Numbered from the stretch's first letter, positions 1 to 9,462 are shown. The stretch: 12,639 bases of DNA from Cymbomonas tetramitiformis (GCA_001247695.2 LGRX02026013.1:1-12639); one strand, 5' to 3'. A program made the numbers and translations. The notes: a model not told the origin generated them from the letters alone.

Positions 1-3000
1 GGCGACCCGAGTCAACCTGCCCGAGCACCTGGCCACTTCCGGGTGGTCAGTGTCAAACATGACCCCCTTGTTACACTCCAGCTCTTCTTGGTAGTGCACA
101 TCAAACAGTCGATGGACTGCACTGGTCCCCAGCTGCTCCCTGACCATGTTCTCGCAGTAGTTGGCCACCTGAGCTTCTGGGCTTACTTCGGGGCCAAGTG
201 GTGGCTCCCTGGTCACTTCCAAGCAAATGACGTCTGTGAAGCAGCGCGTTGGCCTCTCGGCACGCCCCGCTTCCCTGGCTCGGTCCCCTTCACGATCCAA
301 ACGGGCACCAGTCTCGTCTGCGGTGCTGGGCAGTGGGTACCTGGATGGCACATCCGCGTTCTCATTCTTCGGACCTGGTCGGTACTGGACCGTGAACTCA
401 AACTCCTGGAGGCTGATGGCCCAGCGTAGGTGTTGACCTTGTAGGTCACCCTTCTCCATGAGTGTTGTGAGCGGCGAATGGTCGGTGATCAGCGTGAAGT
501 GGATCCCGTGCAGGTACTGTCGTAACGTGCGGACGGCCCACACCACTGCCAGCATCTCACCCTGGAAGCTCGCGTACTGTCTCTCGGTTTTCGACAGCGA
601 GCGGCTGATGACCACACAGATGTGTTCTACGCCATTCTCGTCCTTCTGCCCCAGCACTGCGCCAATGCCATGGTTGCTCCAGTCTGTGTAGAGGAAGATA
701 GGCTTGCTGTAATCAATGGGCTTCAAACATCTCCCCGAACACAGGGCATCCTTCAATGCCTGCAATGCCTGGTCCTGCTCCTTCCCCCAAGCTTCCTTGA
801 CATCCAACACTTCCTTTCTGAGCAAGTCGTTCAATGGTCGTGCCATCTCTGAGTAGTTGGGTCCCATGGGTTCCCCCACCAGACCTTTGTAGTAGTTCAT
901 GAGTCCAAGGATGGAGCGTACTCCAGTTTTGTCCTCGGGCTTGGGCAGCTCTTGGATGGCCTTGCACTTGATGTCCTGCGCGCCAATGGTGTTATAGCCG
1001 ATGCGGTAGCCCAAGAAGTCCACCGTGGCTGACCCGAAGGTTGACTTGCCCGAATGCAGGCGTATCCCTGCATCCCCCAAAGTGCGAAGCACGGCTTCCA
1101 CATCCTTGATGTGCTGCTCAGCGGTGTCTGAGTATATGCACACGTCATCGACGTACGCCACCGTGCAGTGTTGCAGGTGACGTAGCTCGTAGTCCATGAT
1201 CCTGATGAAGGCTGCGGTTGCTCCAGCTGCTCCAAAGGGCATGGATGTGTAGCGATAAAGCTGGTTGCCCCACCAGAACGCTGTCTTGTCCCTGTCCTCC
1301 TCAGTGGTCATGGGAATCTGGTGGAACGCCTTGGTCGCGTCCAGGGTAGTCTTGAACTTGGCCTTGGCCACACGCTGGTAGAGCTCTTCTGGACGGTGTG
1401 GTAACGTGTTATCCTTCAGCGACAACCGGTTCGTATTCCGGAGGTCGACGCAGAATCTCGTCGAGGTCCACTGTCCAGTGTCGTGATCCTTCTTCCCCGC
1501 AACCACCACGTTGCTGGCGTGTCTGCAGTGCTGCGAAGCCGGCTCGATGAAGCCATATTCCAGCAGTTCCTTGCAGTGCAGGTCGATGATCTCCTGCTCT
1601 CCCGGGCTGTACTTCCTAGGTCGTTGGTAAGCTACCTTAGTCTCGTCTTTGAAAGGGATGGCGAAGGTCGCATGTGTCGCGCCCCCATGGTAGCCTTTGA
1701 TGTCCTGCGGCTTGTTGGCGAAGCAGTAGCTGCACCTCCTTACCACGTCGCGCATCTCCTCCCAATTCTCCTCGGTGAACTCGGGATGTCCTCCAAAGGT
1801 GGCATTGAGCTCGGTGTCCAGCCACGCGGCCTCGTCCTTGGTGACCCTGGTCGTGCCCCCTGGCTGTAACGTGTCCAGCACCGTGTGCGGAAGCACCTCG
1901 TCCTGCTCTGCCACCATAGCCTCCCATCCGGTGTCCCATTGGCGCGAAGACCTCTGGTCTTCCCAGGCGGTCCTGGCCAATCTGGCCGGCGAGCCCGAGC
2001 ACGATCCCATCGTCGGCACGCCCTGGAACTCCCCAGGGGCCACAGCAGCCACCCAAGCAGCCACCGCTAGCAGCAGCAAAAGTTTCAAAATTCTGCAGGT
2101 ACCCACTGGTTTAACTGGAGGGTGAAGGGTCAGTATGCAAGTCAACATCTTCCACCCCCCTTGCATACGGCCCAGGCCTCCTCCTGCAGACACGTAGACC
2201 ACCAGCGCCAAGACTGATATCACATAGACACAGTGCGCCACTCGGTAGCAAGCGGCTGTGAACCGCAGGCGCTGCAGTCGAGCGGCAAAGCGCGGCTTCT
2301 GCATGCGCCGCGGAACAGCGGCCAGCGTAGCCGGCCCTGCGGCCAAGATCCGCTGGGCGACCGCCAGCGCGCGACCCACCTGAGTCTCCAGCGCGGCGAA
2401 TGTGCCACCATCTTGAACTGAGCCGGAGCATGGCAACCCATGGTGGACAATGTGGGCGCCAACCGTCAAGACGCACCCCAGAGTGCCGACCATGCGTGTG
2501 AAGTGCATGGCGAGCATGGCGAGGCAGAACCGTATCAATGGCACGTACCACAGTCCACGCCGAGCGTGATGGAGCCCAGCTACCTCAAGAGCGCCCTTGG
2601 TCAACAGCAGTAGGTGCCTGGCCAGCTCCAACAGCACTCGCAGAGGCGCCTGTTGATGTGCCCATGGCTCGAGTGGCGTTGCGCGCACGGCCCACAACGC
2701 GCGTGCCATGGCTCTGCGGGGCGCTTCAGCGTGGAATGCCCAGCAGGCGACGACCTCACCAAGAAATCTGAATACCTCCATAGCCATCCATACTGCCATC
2801 ACTGCAAAATGAGGTAGCTGCGGCCAATGCAAGCGCACGAACACCCCCATGAGCAGGAAGCACACCTGAGTGCGCTTCGCCCGCCTATCATTGGCGGGCT
2901 GCGTGCCCGGCTTTACGCCGGGGCTGCCTCTCAGTGACGGGCGCGCCGGGCGGCAGCTGGCCCGGTGCCCCCTTGAAAAGGCCCCAGTGCGCTCTCCCTT

Positions 3001-3018
3001 CTCCTCTCCTCCCAGATC
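1..3018 (-). CDS. pol: Pol polyprotein (hydrophobic N-terminal region, reverse transcriptase, RNase H), partial at window edge
   Basis: Copies element RNA into DNA and degrades the RNA template, in Ty3/gypsy particles. The frame is open for 1006 codons from 3018 (just after tandem stops at 3019-3024) and runs off position 1. Residues counted from 3018: 47-326 hydrophobic with several possible membrane segments; about 460-530 RT entry (KVAYQRPRKYSPGE, GFIEPAS, RFCVDLRNTN); motif A LDATKAFHQIPM with Asp560; motif B SMPFGAAGA at 592-600; motif C YVDD 622-625; connection FLGY 668-671 and LGLMNYY 704-710. RNase H follows: YTDWS Asp779, Glu821, TDH Asp846, NADVPSR Asp889, the full catalytic set. 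Residues 894-1006 are an unassigned tether; integrase HHCC and DDE motifs are not reached. No start codon is assumed: the product is probably made as a fusion to gag-pro through a -1 frame change in the 88-nt overlap. RT/RNase H identity is certain; the N-terminal module's role is unknown. Confidence 0.95.
2041..2880 (-). other. Hydrophobic, possibly membrane-spanning module at the N-terminus of Pol
   Basis: Pol residues 47-326. Hydrophobic stretches read by eye: about 51-65 (CFLLMGVFV), 68-96 (HFAVMAVWMAMEVFRFL), 155-173 (GLWYVPLIRFCLAMLAM), 176-190, 255-281 (YVISVLALVVYVSAGGG) and 310-327 (LKLLLLLAVAAWVAAVA). Basic and Pro-rich segments separate them. Ty3/gypsy Pol normally goes straight from protease to RT, and envelope-like membrane proteins, when present, lie after integrase. 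The frame is continuous with the RT. It could be a chance open frame in GC-rich DNA, but the hydrophobic clusters then need explaining. Confidence 0.4.
2931..3018 (-). other. gag-pro/pol overlap, -1 frame change
   Basis: Gag-pro codons begin at positions congruent to 2 mod 3 and pol codons at 0 mod 3, so passing to pol needs a -1 shift on the minus strand. The overlap runs from the tandem stops in the pol frame (3019-3024) to the gag-pro TGA (2931-2933). It contains homopolymers (GGGG, TTTT, GGGGG) but no canonical X XXY YYZ heptamer in the gag-pro phase. Ribosomal shifting at an unusual site, splicing, or a one-base loss in this copy are all possible. Confidence 0.7.
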
Positions 3019-6000
3019 TCATCATAACTTTGGCGTCTCTGGGGAGCACGCGACGCGCCCATGCCGGCATGCCGACCGCGAGCCGTGTCCTGACGATGAG
3101 CGCCTTCCCTGGGGCTCGGAGATCTCCTCCTGCGCTGACCAGCCCGTGGTGAACGCTGCTGTGCGGCACTCTCAGTTGGACTCTGCGGGCGCGCTGTAGG
3201 ATGGCCTGAAGGTCGAGTGTCGACATGCGCAACGAAGCCACTGGAACGCTCCGGGCTGCTGGGTGCTGTAGAGCTCGGGGTTGATGGCACGTACGAAACG
3301 GAGTCCTGCTCTTGTGCAGCTGGAGGCACGGCTTCAGTCTGCTGCGTGCAGACGGAATGTGCCGGGGATCTCAGAATGTCGTTGATTGAATGGTGCTCAG
3401 GTCTCTGTGCCATGTTGCACTCCAAGCCCATGGTTGATATCCCGCCGAGAACTCGGCCAGAGTAGGGTGCCGGCGTGGTCGTGGCTTGCGTGCCACCACG
3501 ACCATCAAGCCCCGGGCAGTCTGGCCCAAGCGTGCTCCTTCTCGCTCCAATCCTCGCAGTGGCGTGGGCAGTACGAGGTCGTTCTTCATATTCTCTGATG
3601 ATCGCCTGACGTGCCTGTATCGATTCCGAGAGAGCCGCCATGGCGAGGTGGTTTGCTGCGACCTCGGCCTGCCCCTGCGCCAACCTGGCAGACAGCCCAA
3701 CCAGTCTTTCACCGATGACCTCCACGCTGTCTTCATCCTCTGTCAGCGGCGACGGTGTTCTGGTGCGACCCGTGTGAGTGCTCACACCCTCAACAGCCGC
3801 GAGGTCGGAAGAGTATCCTGAGATGCTGTCGTCTCCCTCCTCACTTCCTGCATCCCCTCCCTCGATTGGGTCCAGGCACCTCATGAAGTCGTTTCGAAGA
3901 CGCGCCTGCACCTCTGCCCGACGTGCCTCAGCTAGCAACGCCGGGCCCACCGAGGATGTGAACGCAGTCAATGGTGCTCGGTGCATCACCGCCACCTTGT
4001 TCCAGGTCTCCCAGCTGCAGCAGTCGAACTTGCGCGTACCTGAGGAGAGGTACTCCAAGGTGAACGCCATGCTGCTGGGTCCCCGCTCACTGTAGTAGCG
4101 ATTGTCCTCAAAGAGGTAATACACGGCCTTGGACCGGGCGTTGGCACGGGTCTTGAAAACCCGTAGGGTGCCCTGCCGTGGGCCATCGCTCAAGTGGCCT
4201 CTGGCGATCCCCAAGAGCTGAGTGCGATCAACCAGATGCTCCATATGTTTCTGCAAGGTGCCGAGGAGTCCTCCCGTGCAGCCTTTCGACTGCCCACCCA
4301 GAGGCAGAAACTCTTCCCTTCGTCCCACTCCTGCGGAGGAAGCGTACCGGTGCAGGGTCTGGCTGCTGAGTCGCTGCGTGTGCACCCCCTTTCCTCGCTG
4401 CGCGAAGGGCTTCCCGAGCTGGAACTCGATCTTGCCCATGAAGCAACGGTACTGGATGAGGAAGACCGTCTGTCCATGCAGCGCCATGAACTCCGAGATC
4501 CCTCCCAGATCCAGCCAGTTGGCTTCCCCAGCTGTGTTCTCGCTGCGAGTGGGCGACTCCGGCTCGTAGGTGCCCTGGAACACTGCAGCGTGGTACTCCA
4601 ACATGGCAGGGTCGAAGACGCCGTTGGGCCAGGTTTGATGCCGTAAACGAAGCGGCGCTGAAGATGGTGGCGGTGCGGAGCCAGATGGCCCTGCCTCATC
4701 CCCCCTGACCGTCTTCGACGTCCCGAGAGTCTTGGATGTGCGCACTGGAGGGTTTCTTCTGGCCCCATAAGTGTCCAGCGCGTCCTGTGCTTGCTCCTCT
4801 GTCTTGCATGCTCCGAGCATCACTCTCGTGTTGTCCCCCAGATGCAGGTACTCCACGGCGGCAGCGGTCGTGCTAAACACCTCGCCACTGCCTCCTTCCC
4901 CATCTGTCACCGGGTAGAACTTCCCCACCTTGTCCGCTGCGTCTGACAGCGTGAGCTGCGGGATCACTTTCACATCCACGCCCTCCACACCAGTCGCTTC
5001 CACGTCGCACCTCACCTTCAGACGAGCTCGAAGGTCAGTGATGTTCACTCGCTGTACATACTTTAGGTGCTGGTACTGCCAGCGCTGGTCCTTCTCATAG
5101 TAAAAAGGCAGCTGGAACTCGCCAGTCATCTTGCCCATGGGGTTCATGATGGTGACGCCTTCCATGGTGTGGCGTACCATGCGCTCCATGAGATCCCATT
5201 GGGCGCGAGTGTGCTCGCTGAGTACGCAGAACTGGCGCGCCACCTTGTCCCACATGAGCTTGCCCGTCACGACTCCTGGGTATGTCTGATGGGTGTTGAG
5301 GACCTCCTGAACACTCGCCATCGTGTACCTTCCAGCCTCCCGATGGGCACCACAGTCAGGGAGTGGGACCTGGTCGTTATCCTTCCTGCCGCTCGGCCTC
5401 GTGGTCCAGGTCTCTGAGGGTATCTTCGTCTCCTTGTCAACCTTCTGGTCCACCAACGTAAAGTCGGGCCACAGTAGCTCCGTCTCCAGGATGGTCTTGT
5501 ATTCTCCACAACGTGGGAACTTGACCCTCACAAATCCTGCGTCCACACCACCTCCATCGCCCTCTTCGCAGAGTGTGCACAGACGAGCATAGCCCGTGCG
5601 GTCGATGTACAGGCGCTGCTGAGCCCAGCTGCTCTCCTTGTCTTGGTGGTCCCACGGGTTCACTGCCATGCCCCCCCATGGCTGTACGCTGGCCAGCTTG
5701 AAGGCAGCTTCGCTCTCGGCCTCCTGCGCCAGCGTGAGGTCTGGATAGCGAGGGTCTGACTGAGTTGTGGTCAGGCTGGCTGGCGTGCGGGACCCCCTCG
5801 CATCTGGCTCTTCAGCACTGGACCACTCACCTCTGGTCGCCACATTGGCTTCCCGCTGACTGCGTGATGATGCTTGTAGCATGCCCAGCATCTGATCTGT
5901 CAAGGACGTACCAGGCGGCGGAGGTTCGTACGTCGAGCCCTCGGTGTGTAAGCTGACTCGCCCAGTGAGCTCGACTTGCATCGTCGAGCTGGGTCTCAGG

Positions 6001-9000
6001 AAGCCCGCCTCCACCATGGACTGGCAGCGCGCCTCGAGTCTCTCCTTCTCCTCCGAGTTGAACCTTCTCAGCCTCATCTCCTCTAGCCATGACGCCTGGC
6101 TGTCCATCAGCTCGGGGTGGTTTCGCGAGAATGCACAAGGTGCAGGCGCACACCTCTCCCCTGCGAGGGCCAGACGGTCTTCTCCCCTTGCGCCCAGGGA
6201 CACTGCTTCACGTGGTGGTGGCTCGCAATCATCAAAAGCGGGGGCAAGAGTGCGCGCTGTCGTGGCATCAACGTCGAAGATCTCGGTCGCCAGGCACACT
6301 CTCGGGTCTTCATTCCGCTTGCTCCTTGCATCGACGGGCGGCGTCAACTCGATCAATGGCAACGTGACCTTCTCCTTCATACCCAGTGACACCGCGGCCT
6401 CAGAAGTAGCAATGCCTCTGTAGAGGTCGATGGTCAACTTGAGGGCGTTCTTCAGGGGTCCAGTGCCCACCAAGAAGTCCCACGTCGTGTCATTGGTGTA
6501 GGTGACGAAGGCGTGGAGCCGATGCAGAGTCATGTACGGCGTGCCCGCGGCGAGAACCACATCCACGTAGCAGTACTTCGTGAATTCCGCAGGGCTGCCA
6601 TCACATCTCGCCACCCTGGCCCCTGTCTCTGCATCAAAGATGGTCAAGCCCAACCTGTTGGCTGTCCTGATTGGGATAATGTTGCAGTTGGCCCCCGTGT
6701 CGAGGAGAAGCGCTTTGTACAACATAAGCAAGCCTCCAGAGGCCATCAGCGCCATCCCTTGTGCCAGAGACTCGTTCAGGAGCTTGCATACCGGCTGGAC
6801 CTGCGCCATGGCAGTGAGCTGTTCCTCTGTAAGGCCACTGAGCATCTTCTTCTTCAATAGCTCGTACGCCTTGGCCTCCATGGTTCCTGCGTGCAGCTCA
6901 CCCCTCTCGCTGAAGTCTCTCACGCCGTAGCTCTCCTGGACGGTGGCCGCTGCAGCTGTTACACGCACCGTTGTCCTCCCCTTCCTGGGCTGCTCCACCA
7001 TGTCCTCCGGCATCTCATCCAGAGGAATCTCTTCTTCGTCACTGTCGTCGCCCGACTCCATGCCCGGGCAGTCGTCATCCTCATCGCTGATGTCCTGGCA
7101 GTCTGCTGCTGAGGCTGTCTGCACGGGGAGCTGGTTGTTCTCGGCCAGTTCCACCAAGGTCTCCACACCCCTTGGAGCTGTTATGCGACCTTCTGCTACG
7201 AGTCCAGCCGCTAGCTTGCGGAAAGCTGCTCCCAGGCTCTTGATCACGGAGGCCATGAGCTGCACCTTCCTCTGCATCTCGTCCGCCGCAGGCGCCATGG
7301 GCACCTGTGCGTCTGCCTCGTACTCCTCGGGTGTCTTCACTGGGAAGCCCCTCATGCGCTGGGTACTTCCCAGGGCTACTGCTGGAGCCGCCGTGAGTTC
7401 AGACTCCACACTCTTGCACAGCGTCTCGGGGAGTGCCCCCAGACCCAAGGTGTTGAGGGCGCTCGAGAGCTCCTCTTCGCCCATCTCCTCGGCCATGGCT
7501 GTGTGTAACTCGGTTGGAGGGCCAGACGACACTCCTACCCCTGCGCTGCCATGGTGGTGCGCGCGTGCATCGACGGTGTGAGTCTCCCTCTCCGCGACGT
7601 GCGCTGCGACTAGCTCCTCGTCGGAGCCCTCATCCTCGGACAGCACCTGCGACTTCACACTGCCCGCACGACTGGCAGTCTTCCTAGCAGCCACCATGCC
7701 CTGGTACTCTGCTTTCAACGCCTCGGGATTGCCAGCGGCGCTCTTCTGCTTGTCCTCCGGTGACTGTTTGGCTCTGTACTTGTCCTTCTCGTCGTTGGAC
7801 AGCTGCTGCCAGTCCGTCACCAGGATGCCCCAGTCAGAGTTCTTGAAGCGGTTCTTCAGATTGTACATGCGCAGGGCGGCGTTCTCCGCGTCCCACCACT
7901 TGCTGGAACCAAGCCTGCTCTCGTGGAATCCAGCAGGCATCTTGACATGTTTATAACCACTCCTGCACTGCTCGGGATCGGACTCATGCCAGCCCCCTCC
8001 AAAGCAGCGCAAGCACTTGGGCTTGTCGTTCGTACGCACGCCCTCTGCTGGCGGTGGCGTCTTGTTGTAGGAGGCCTTCTTAGCTCTTTCGGCCACATTC
8101 ACCTCCTTCTTCATCTTCTTAGAAGGTGATGCGTCTACCTTCTTGCTGTTCTCTGGTTCGCCTGACTGTGTCACCTCAGAGGACTCAATCTTCTTGATCG
8201 AGTTCTTTATGGCCTTGAGGTCAAGGCCATGCTGTCGCGCCTCCCAGGTGGAGTACTGGCAGCCACATCGTCTGGTGATCTCCTGGAGGAAGGTGAGGAT
8301 CCAAGACTCTGCATCGCCCTTGAGCTTGTCTTGAGCCTCGACGATGGCCTCCAGGTCCTTCCAGGTCACCCGATTGGGTGGCGGGAACTGTGCCCTCAGT
8401 TGCTCCTTCACCCGCGTCTGGAAGATCTTGATGCGCAGGTTGTCTACGCAGTCCTCGATGAAGGTACGCAGCTCTTCATCGCTCAACACCTTCCCAGTGT
8501 TGAGCTGCATTTCCCTGCGTTGGCACATCTTCATGTAGGTCAGACCATCCTGCCCCACCTCCTGTGGCTTCTGTGTCAACAGATCCACTTTCTCTTGAGT
8601 CCCTTTCATCATGAACTTCTTGTCAAGGGCAGCGATGAAGCCCCTGAGCGCATAGAAGTACTGGGTATCACGGGTGCCATCACGTCCCGTCAAGCCTTTC
8701 AGGGAGGTTCCATCAGTCAGATATTCGTCGGAAACCTCCCCTTGGGTGTCTTGGTCCGTCACCGGCCTCGCTATCACCCACGTGGTGCCAGTGTTCATCT
8801 CATTGAAAGGGGGCCTAGCGCATGGGATGGTACCCTCGAGTGGGCCATGCTCGCTAGTGTCCTTCAGGACTCGGTCCATGTTGGAGGCCACTACCCCCCC
8901 TCTTTCATAGTTCTCGCGCCACCAGCTGAGAGCTTGTGAGTTCTCTCCAGCCAGACACGCGGGGACGATGTCCCACAGATATTCAAAGTCAGGGGGAGTC

Positions 9001-9203
9001 TCTCTCAGGGTCTTCATCTGTGCTTCGGTGAGAGTGCCAGCCCCGGACCTGAGCTTCTTCCTGACGTTGGCGTTGTGCTGCCGTACGAAATTCTCGCACA
9101 TGTCGGCGAACTCCCTCAGGAACTTGGGCCGATCTTCTTCCTTGGTGCCCGTGTAGTTGGGCAGCGTACCAAGGTTGACACGAGCGTAGTCAGTGTACTC
9201 CAT
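2931..9203 (-). CDS. gag-pro: Gag-Pro polyprotein with very long unassigned C-terminal extension
   Basis: Forms the element's particle and supplies its protease. The start is the first in-frame ATG (9203), in good context (GACATGG); the frame stays open further upstream without another ATG. It has 2090 residues, far longer than the usual Ty3/gypsy Gag-Pro of some 400-700. Residues from 9203: about 1-310 Gag-like, with LPNYTGTKEEDRPKFLREF near the start and a Gag-like helical pattern; variant zinc knuckle C397-x2-C400-x5-H406-x6-C413 (canonical is CX2CX4HX4C); HMG-box-like segment 436-481 (WQQLSNDEKDKYRAK); acidic tract 704-735; retropepsin with LLLDTGANCN, Asp835, ending near WDFLVGTGPLK (about 908). 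Residue 1046-1074 resembles an RT entry motif. From there to 2090 no family is recognised: it includes CTLC at 1209-1212, a likely coiled coil around 1822-1872 and an Arg/Ser-Pro tail (RRRRSPSPRE, about 2024). Gag and protease calls are firm; the rest is open. Confidence 0.88.
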   Translation of the reverse strand: MEYTDYARVNLGTLPNYTGTKEEDRPKFLREFADMCENFVRQHNANVRKKLRSGAGTLTEAQMKTLRETPPDFEYLWDIVPACLAGENSQALSWWRENYERGGVVASNMDRVLKDTSEHGPLEGTIPCARPPFNEMNTGTTWVIARPVTDQDTQGEVSDEYLTDGTSLKGLTGRDGTRDTQYFYALRGFIAALDKKFMMKGTQEKVDLLTQKPQEVGQDGLTYMKMCQRREMQLNTGKVLSDEELRTFIEDCVDNLRIKIFQTRVKEQLRAQFPPPNRVTWKDLEAIVEAQDKLKGDAESWILTFLQEITRRCGCQYSTWEARQHGLDLKAIKNSIKKIESSEVTQSGEPENSKKVDASPSKKMKKEVNVAERAKKASYNKTPPPAEGVRTNDKPKCLRCFGGGWHESDPEQCRSGYKHVKMPAGFHESRLGSSKWWDAENAALRMYNLKNRFKNSDWGILVTDWQQLSNDEKDKYRAKQSPEDKQKSAAGNPEALKAEYQGMVAARKTASRAGSVKSQVLSEDEGSDEELVAAHVAERETHTVDARAHHHGSAGVGVSSGPPTELHTAMAEEMGEEELSSALNTLGLGALPETLCKSVESELTAAPAVALGSTQRMRGFPVKTPEEYEADAQVPMAPAADEMQRKVQLMASVIKSLGAAFRKLAAGLVAEGRITAPRGVETLVELAENNQLPVQTASAADCQDISDEDDDCPGMESGDDSDEEEIPLDEMPEDMVEQPRKGRTTVRVTAAAATVQESYGVRDFSERGELHAGTMEAKAYELLKKKMLSGLTEEQLTAMAQVQPVCKLLNESLAQGMALMASGGLLMLYKALLLDTGANCNIIPIRTANRLGLTIFDAETGARVARCDGSPAEFTKYCYVDVVLAAGTPYMTLHRLHAFVTYTNDTTWDFLVGTGPLKNALKLTIDLYRGIATSEAAVSLGMKEKVTLPLIELTPPVDARSKRNEDPRVCLATEIFDVDATTARTLAPAFDDCEPPPREAVSLGARGEDRLALAGERCAPAPCAFSRNHPELMDSQASWLEEMRLRRFNSEEKERLEARCQSMVEAGFLRPSSTMQVELTGRVSLHTEGSTYEPPPPGTSLTDQMLGMLQASSRSQREANVATRGEWSSAEEPDARGSRTPASLTTTQSDPRYPDLTLAQEAESEAAFKLASVQPWGGMAVNPWDHQDKESSWAQQRLYIDRTGYARLCTLCEEGDGGGVDAGFVRVKFPRCGEYKTILETELLWPDFTLVDQKVDKETKIPSETWTTRPSGRKDNDQVPLPDCGAHREAGRYTMASVQEVLNTHQTYPGVVTGKLMWDKVARQFCVLSEHTRAQWDLMERMVRHTMEGVTIMNPMGKMTGEFQLPFYYEKDQRWQYQHLKYVQRVNITDLRARLKVRCDVEATGVEGVDVKVIPQLTLSDAADKVGKFYPVTDGEGGSGEVFSTTAAAVEYLHLGDNTRVMLGACKTEEQAQDALDTYGARRNPPVRTSKTLGTSKTVRGDEAGPSGSAPPPSSAPLRLRHQTWPNGVFDPAMLEYHAAVFQGTYEPESPTRSENTAGEANWLDLGGISEFMALHGQTVFLIQYRCFMGKIEFQLGKPFAQRGKGVHTQRLSSQTLHRYASSAGVGRREEFLPLGGQSKGCTGGLLGTLQKHMEHLVDRTQLLGIARGHLSDGPRQGTLRVFKTRANARSKAVYYLFEDNRYYSERGPSSMAFTLEYLSSGTRKFDCCSWETWNKVAVMHRAPLTAFTSSVGPALLAEARRAEVQARLRNDFMRCLDPIEGGDAGSEEGDDSISGYSSDLAAVEGVSTHTGRTRTPSPLTEDEDSVEVIGERLVGLSARLAQGQAEVAANHLAMAALSESIQARQAIIREYEERPRTAHATARIGARRSTLGPDCPGLDGRGGTQATTTPAPYSGRVLGGISTMGLECNMAQRPEHHSINDILRSPAHSVCTQQTEAVPPAAQEQDSVSYVPSTPSSTAPSSPERSSGFVAHVDTRPSGHPTARPQSPTESAAQQRSPRAGQRRRRSPSPREGAHRQDTARGRHAGMGASRAPQRRQSYDEIWEERRRESALGPFQGGTGPAAARRARH
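5982..6068 (-). other. Orphan RT-entry-like motif inside gag-pro
   Basis: Gag-pro residues 1046-1074 (NSEEKERLEARCQSMVEAGF then LRPSS) resemble the segment that opens Ty3/gypsy RT domains. They align without gaps to the true RT entry at pol residues 468-496 with 9 of 29 identities by eye and many conservative changes. No RT fingers or palm motifs follow here. It may be a remnant of the ancestral protease-RT junction, split by a later insertion. Confidence 0.4.
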
Positions 9204-9462
9204 GTCTTCTTCAAAGATTACTAACGGCTCCTGGGCCTGGGCTTGCAGTTGGACTGGTGCTTGTGCCTCAGGCTGTACTAGTGCTTGTGCCTCAGGCTGG
9301 CCACCGGCAGCCCCTTCCTCTCCCTCCAGCTCTGAGAAATGCTGGCTCACTCGTATCGCCCTCTGGGCACGCCTCTCTGCCCGTTGCTGTTCCTCGCGGT
9401 CAGCCTTGGATTCCGTTGCTACCTTTCTGGTGAAGAAGAAATACTGGTGTGAAGGCTCTTTT
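9204..9462 (-). other. Coding-looking in-frame extension upstream of the gag ATG
   Basis: The gag frame stays open from 9203 back to a TGA at 9463-9465 but has no ATG. The codon at 9350 is GTG, not a normal eukaryotic start. The implied peptide is protein-like: a charged, coiled-coil-like stretch (ADREEQQRAERRAQRAIR), then an acidic segment and a Gln/Ala-rich 8-residue repeat. A pyrimidine-rich tract ending in CAG (TATTTCTTCTTCACCAG, ending at 9427) could be a splice acceptor. It may be translated through a spliced leader exon or a non-AUG start, or simply be 5' UTR. Confidence 0.45.
9257..9299 (-). repeat. 24-bp tandem repeat encoding a Gln/Ala-rich octapeptide
   Basis: The 19-mer GTGCTTGTGCCTCAGGCTG (plus strand) occurs at 9257-9275 and again at 9281-9299, a 24-bp period, so a shift of exactly eight codons in the gag frame. 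On the minus strand it encodes a repeated QPEAQA(L/P)VQ-type peptide, continuing as a degenerate QLQAQAQ tract. The in-frame period is a weak sign that this stretch upstream of the first ATG is translated. Confidence 0.75.

Noticed and set aside
1..336. Integrase after RNase H
   Set aside because: Pol residues 894-1006 show no HHCC or DDE motif before the window edge; integrase is expected further left.
6943..8939. Plus-strand open frames of 212 and 236 codons (6943-7581, 8229-8939)
   Set aside because: They are antisense to the gag-pro frame, show no family motifs, and are expected as shadows of a long GC-rich coding region.
9350..9350. GTG at 9350 as the gag start
   Set aside because: GTG is not a normal start in eukaryotic nuclear genes; the first ATG at 9203 has a strong context.
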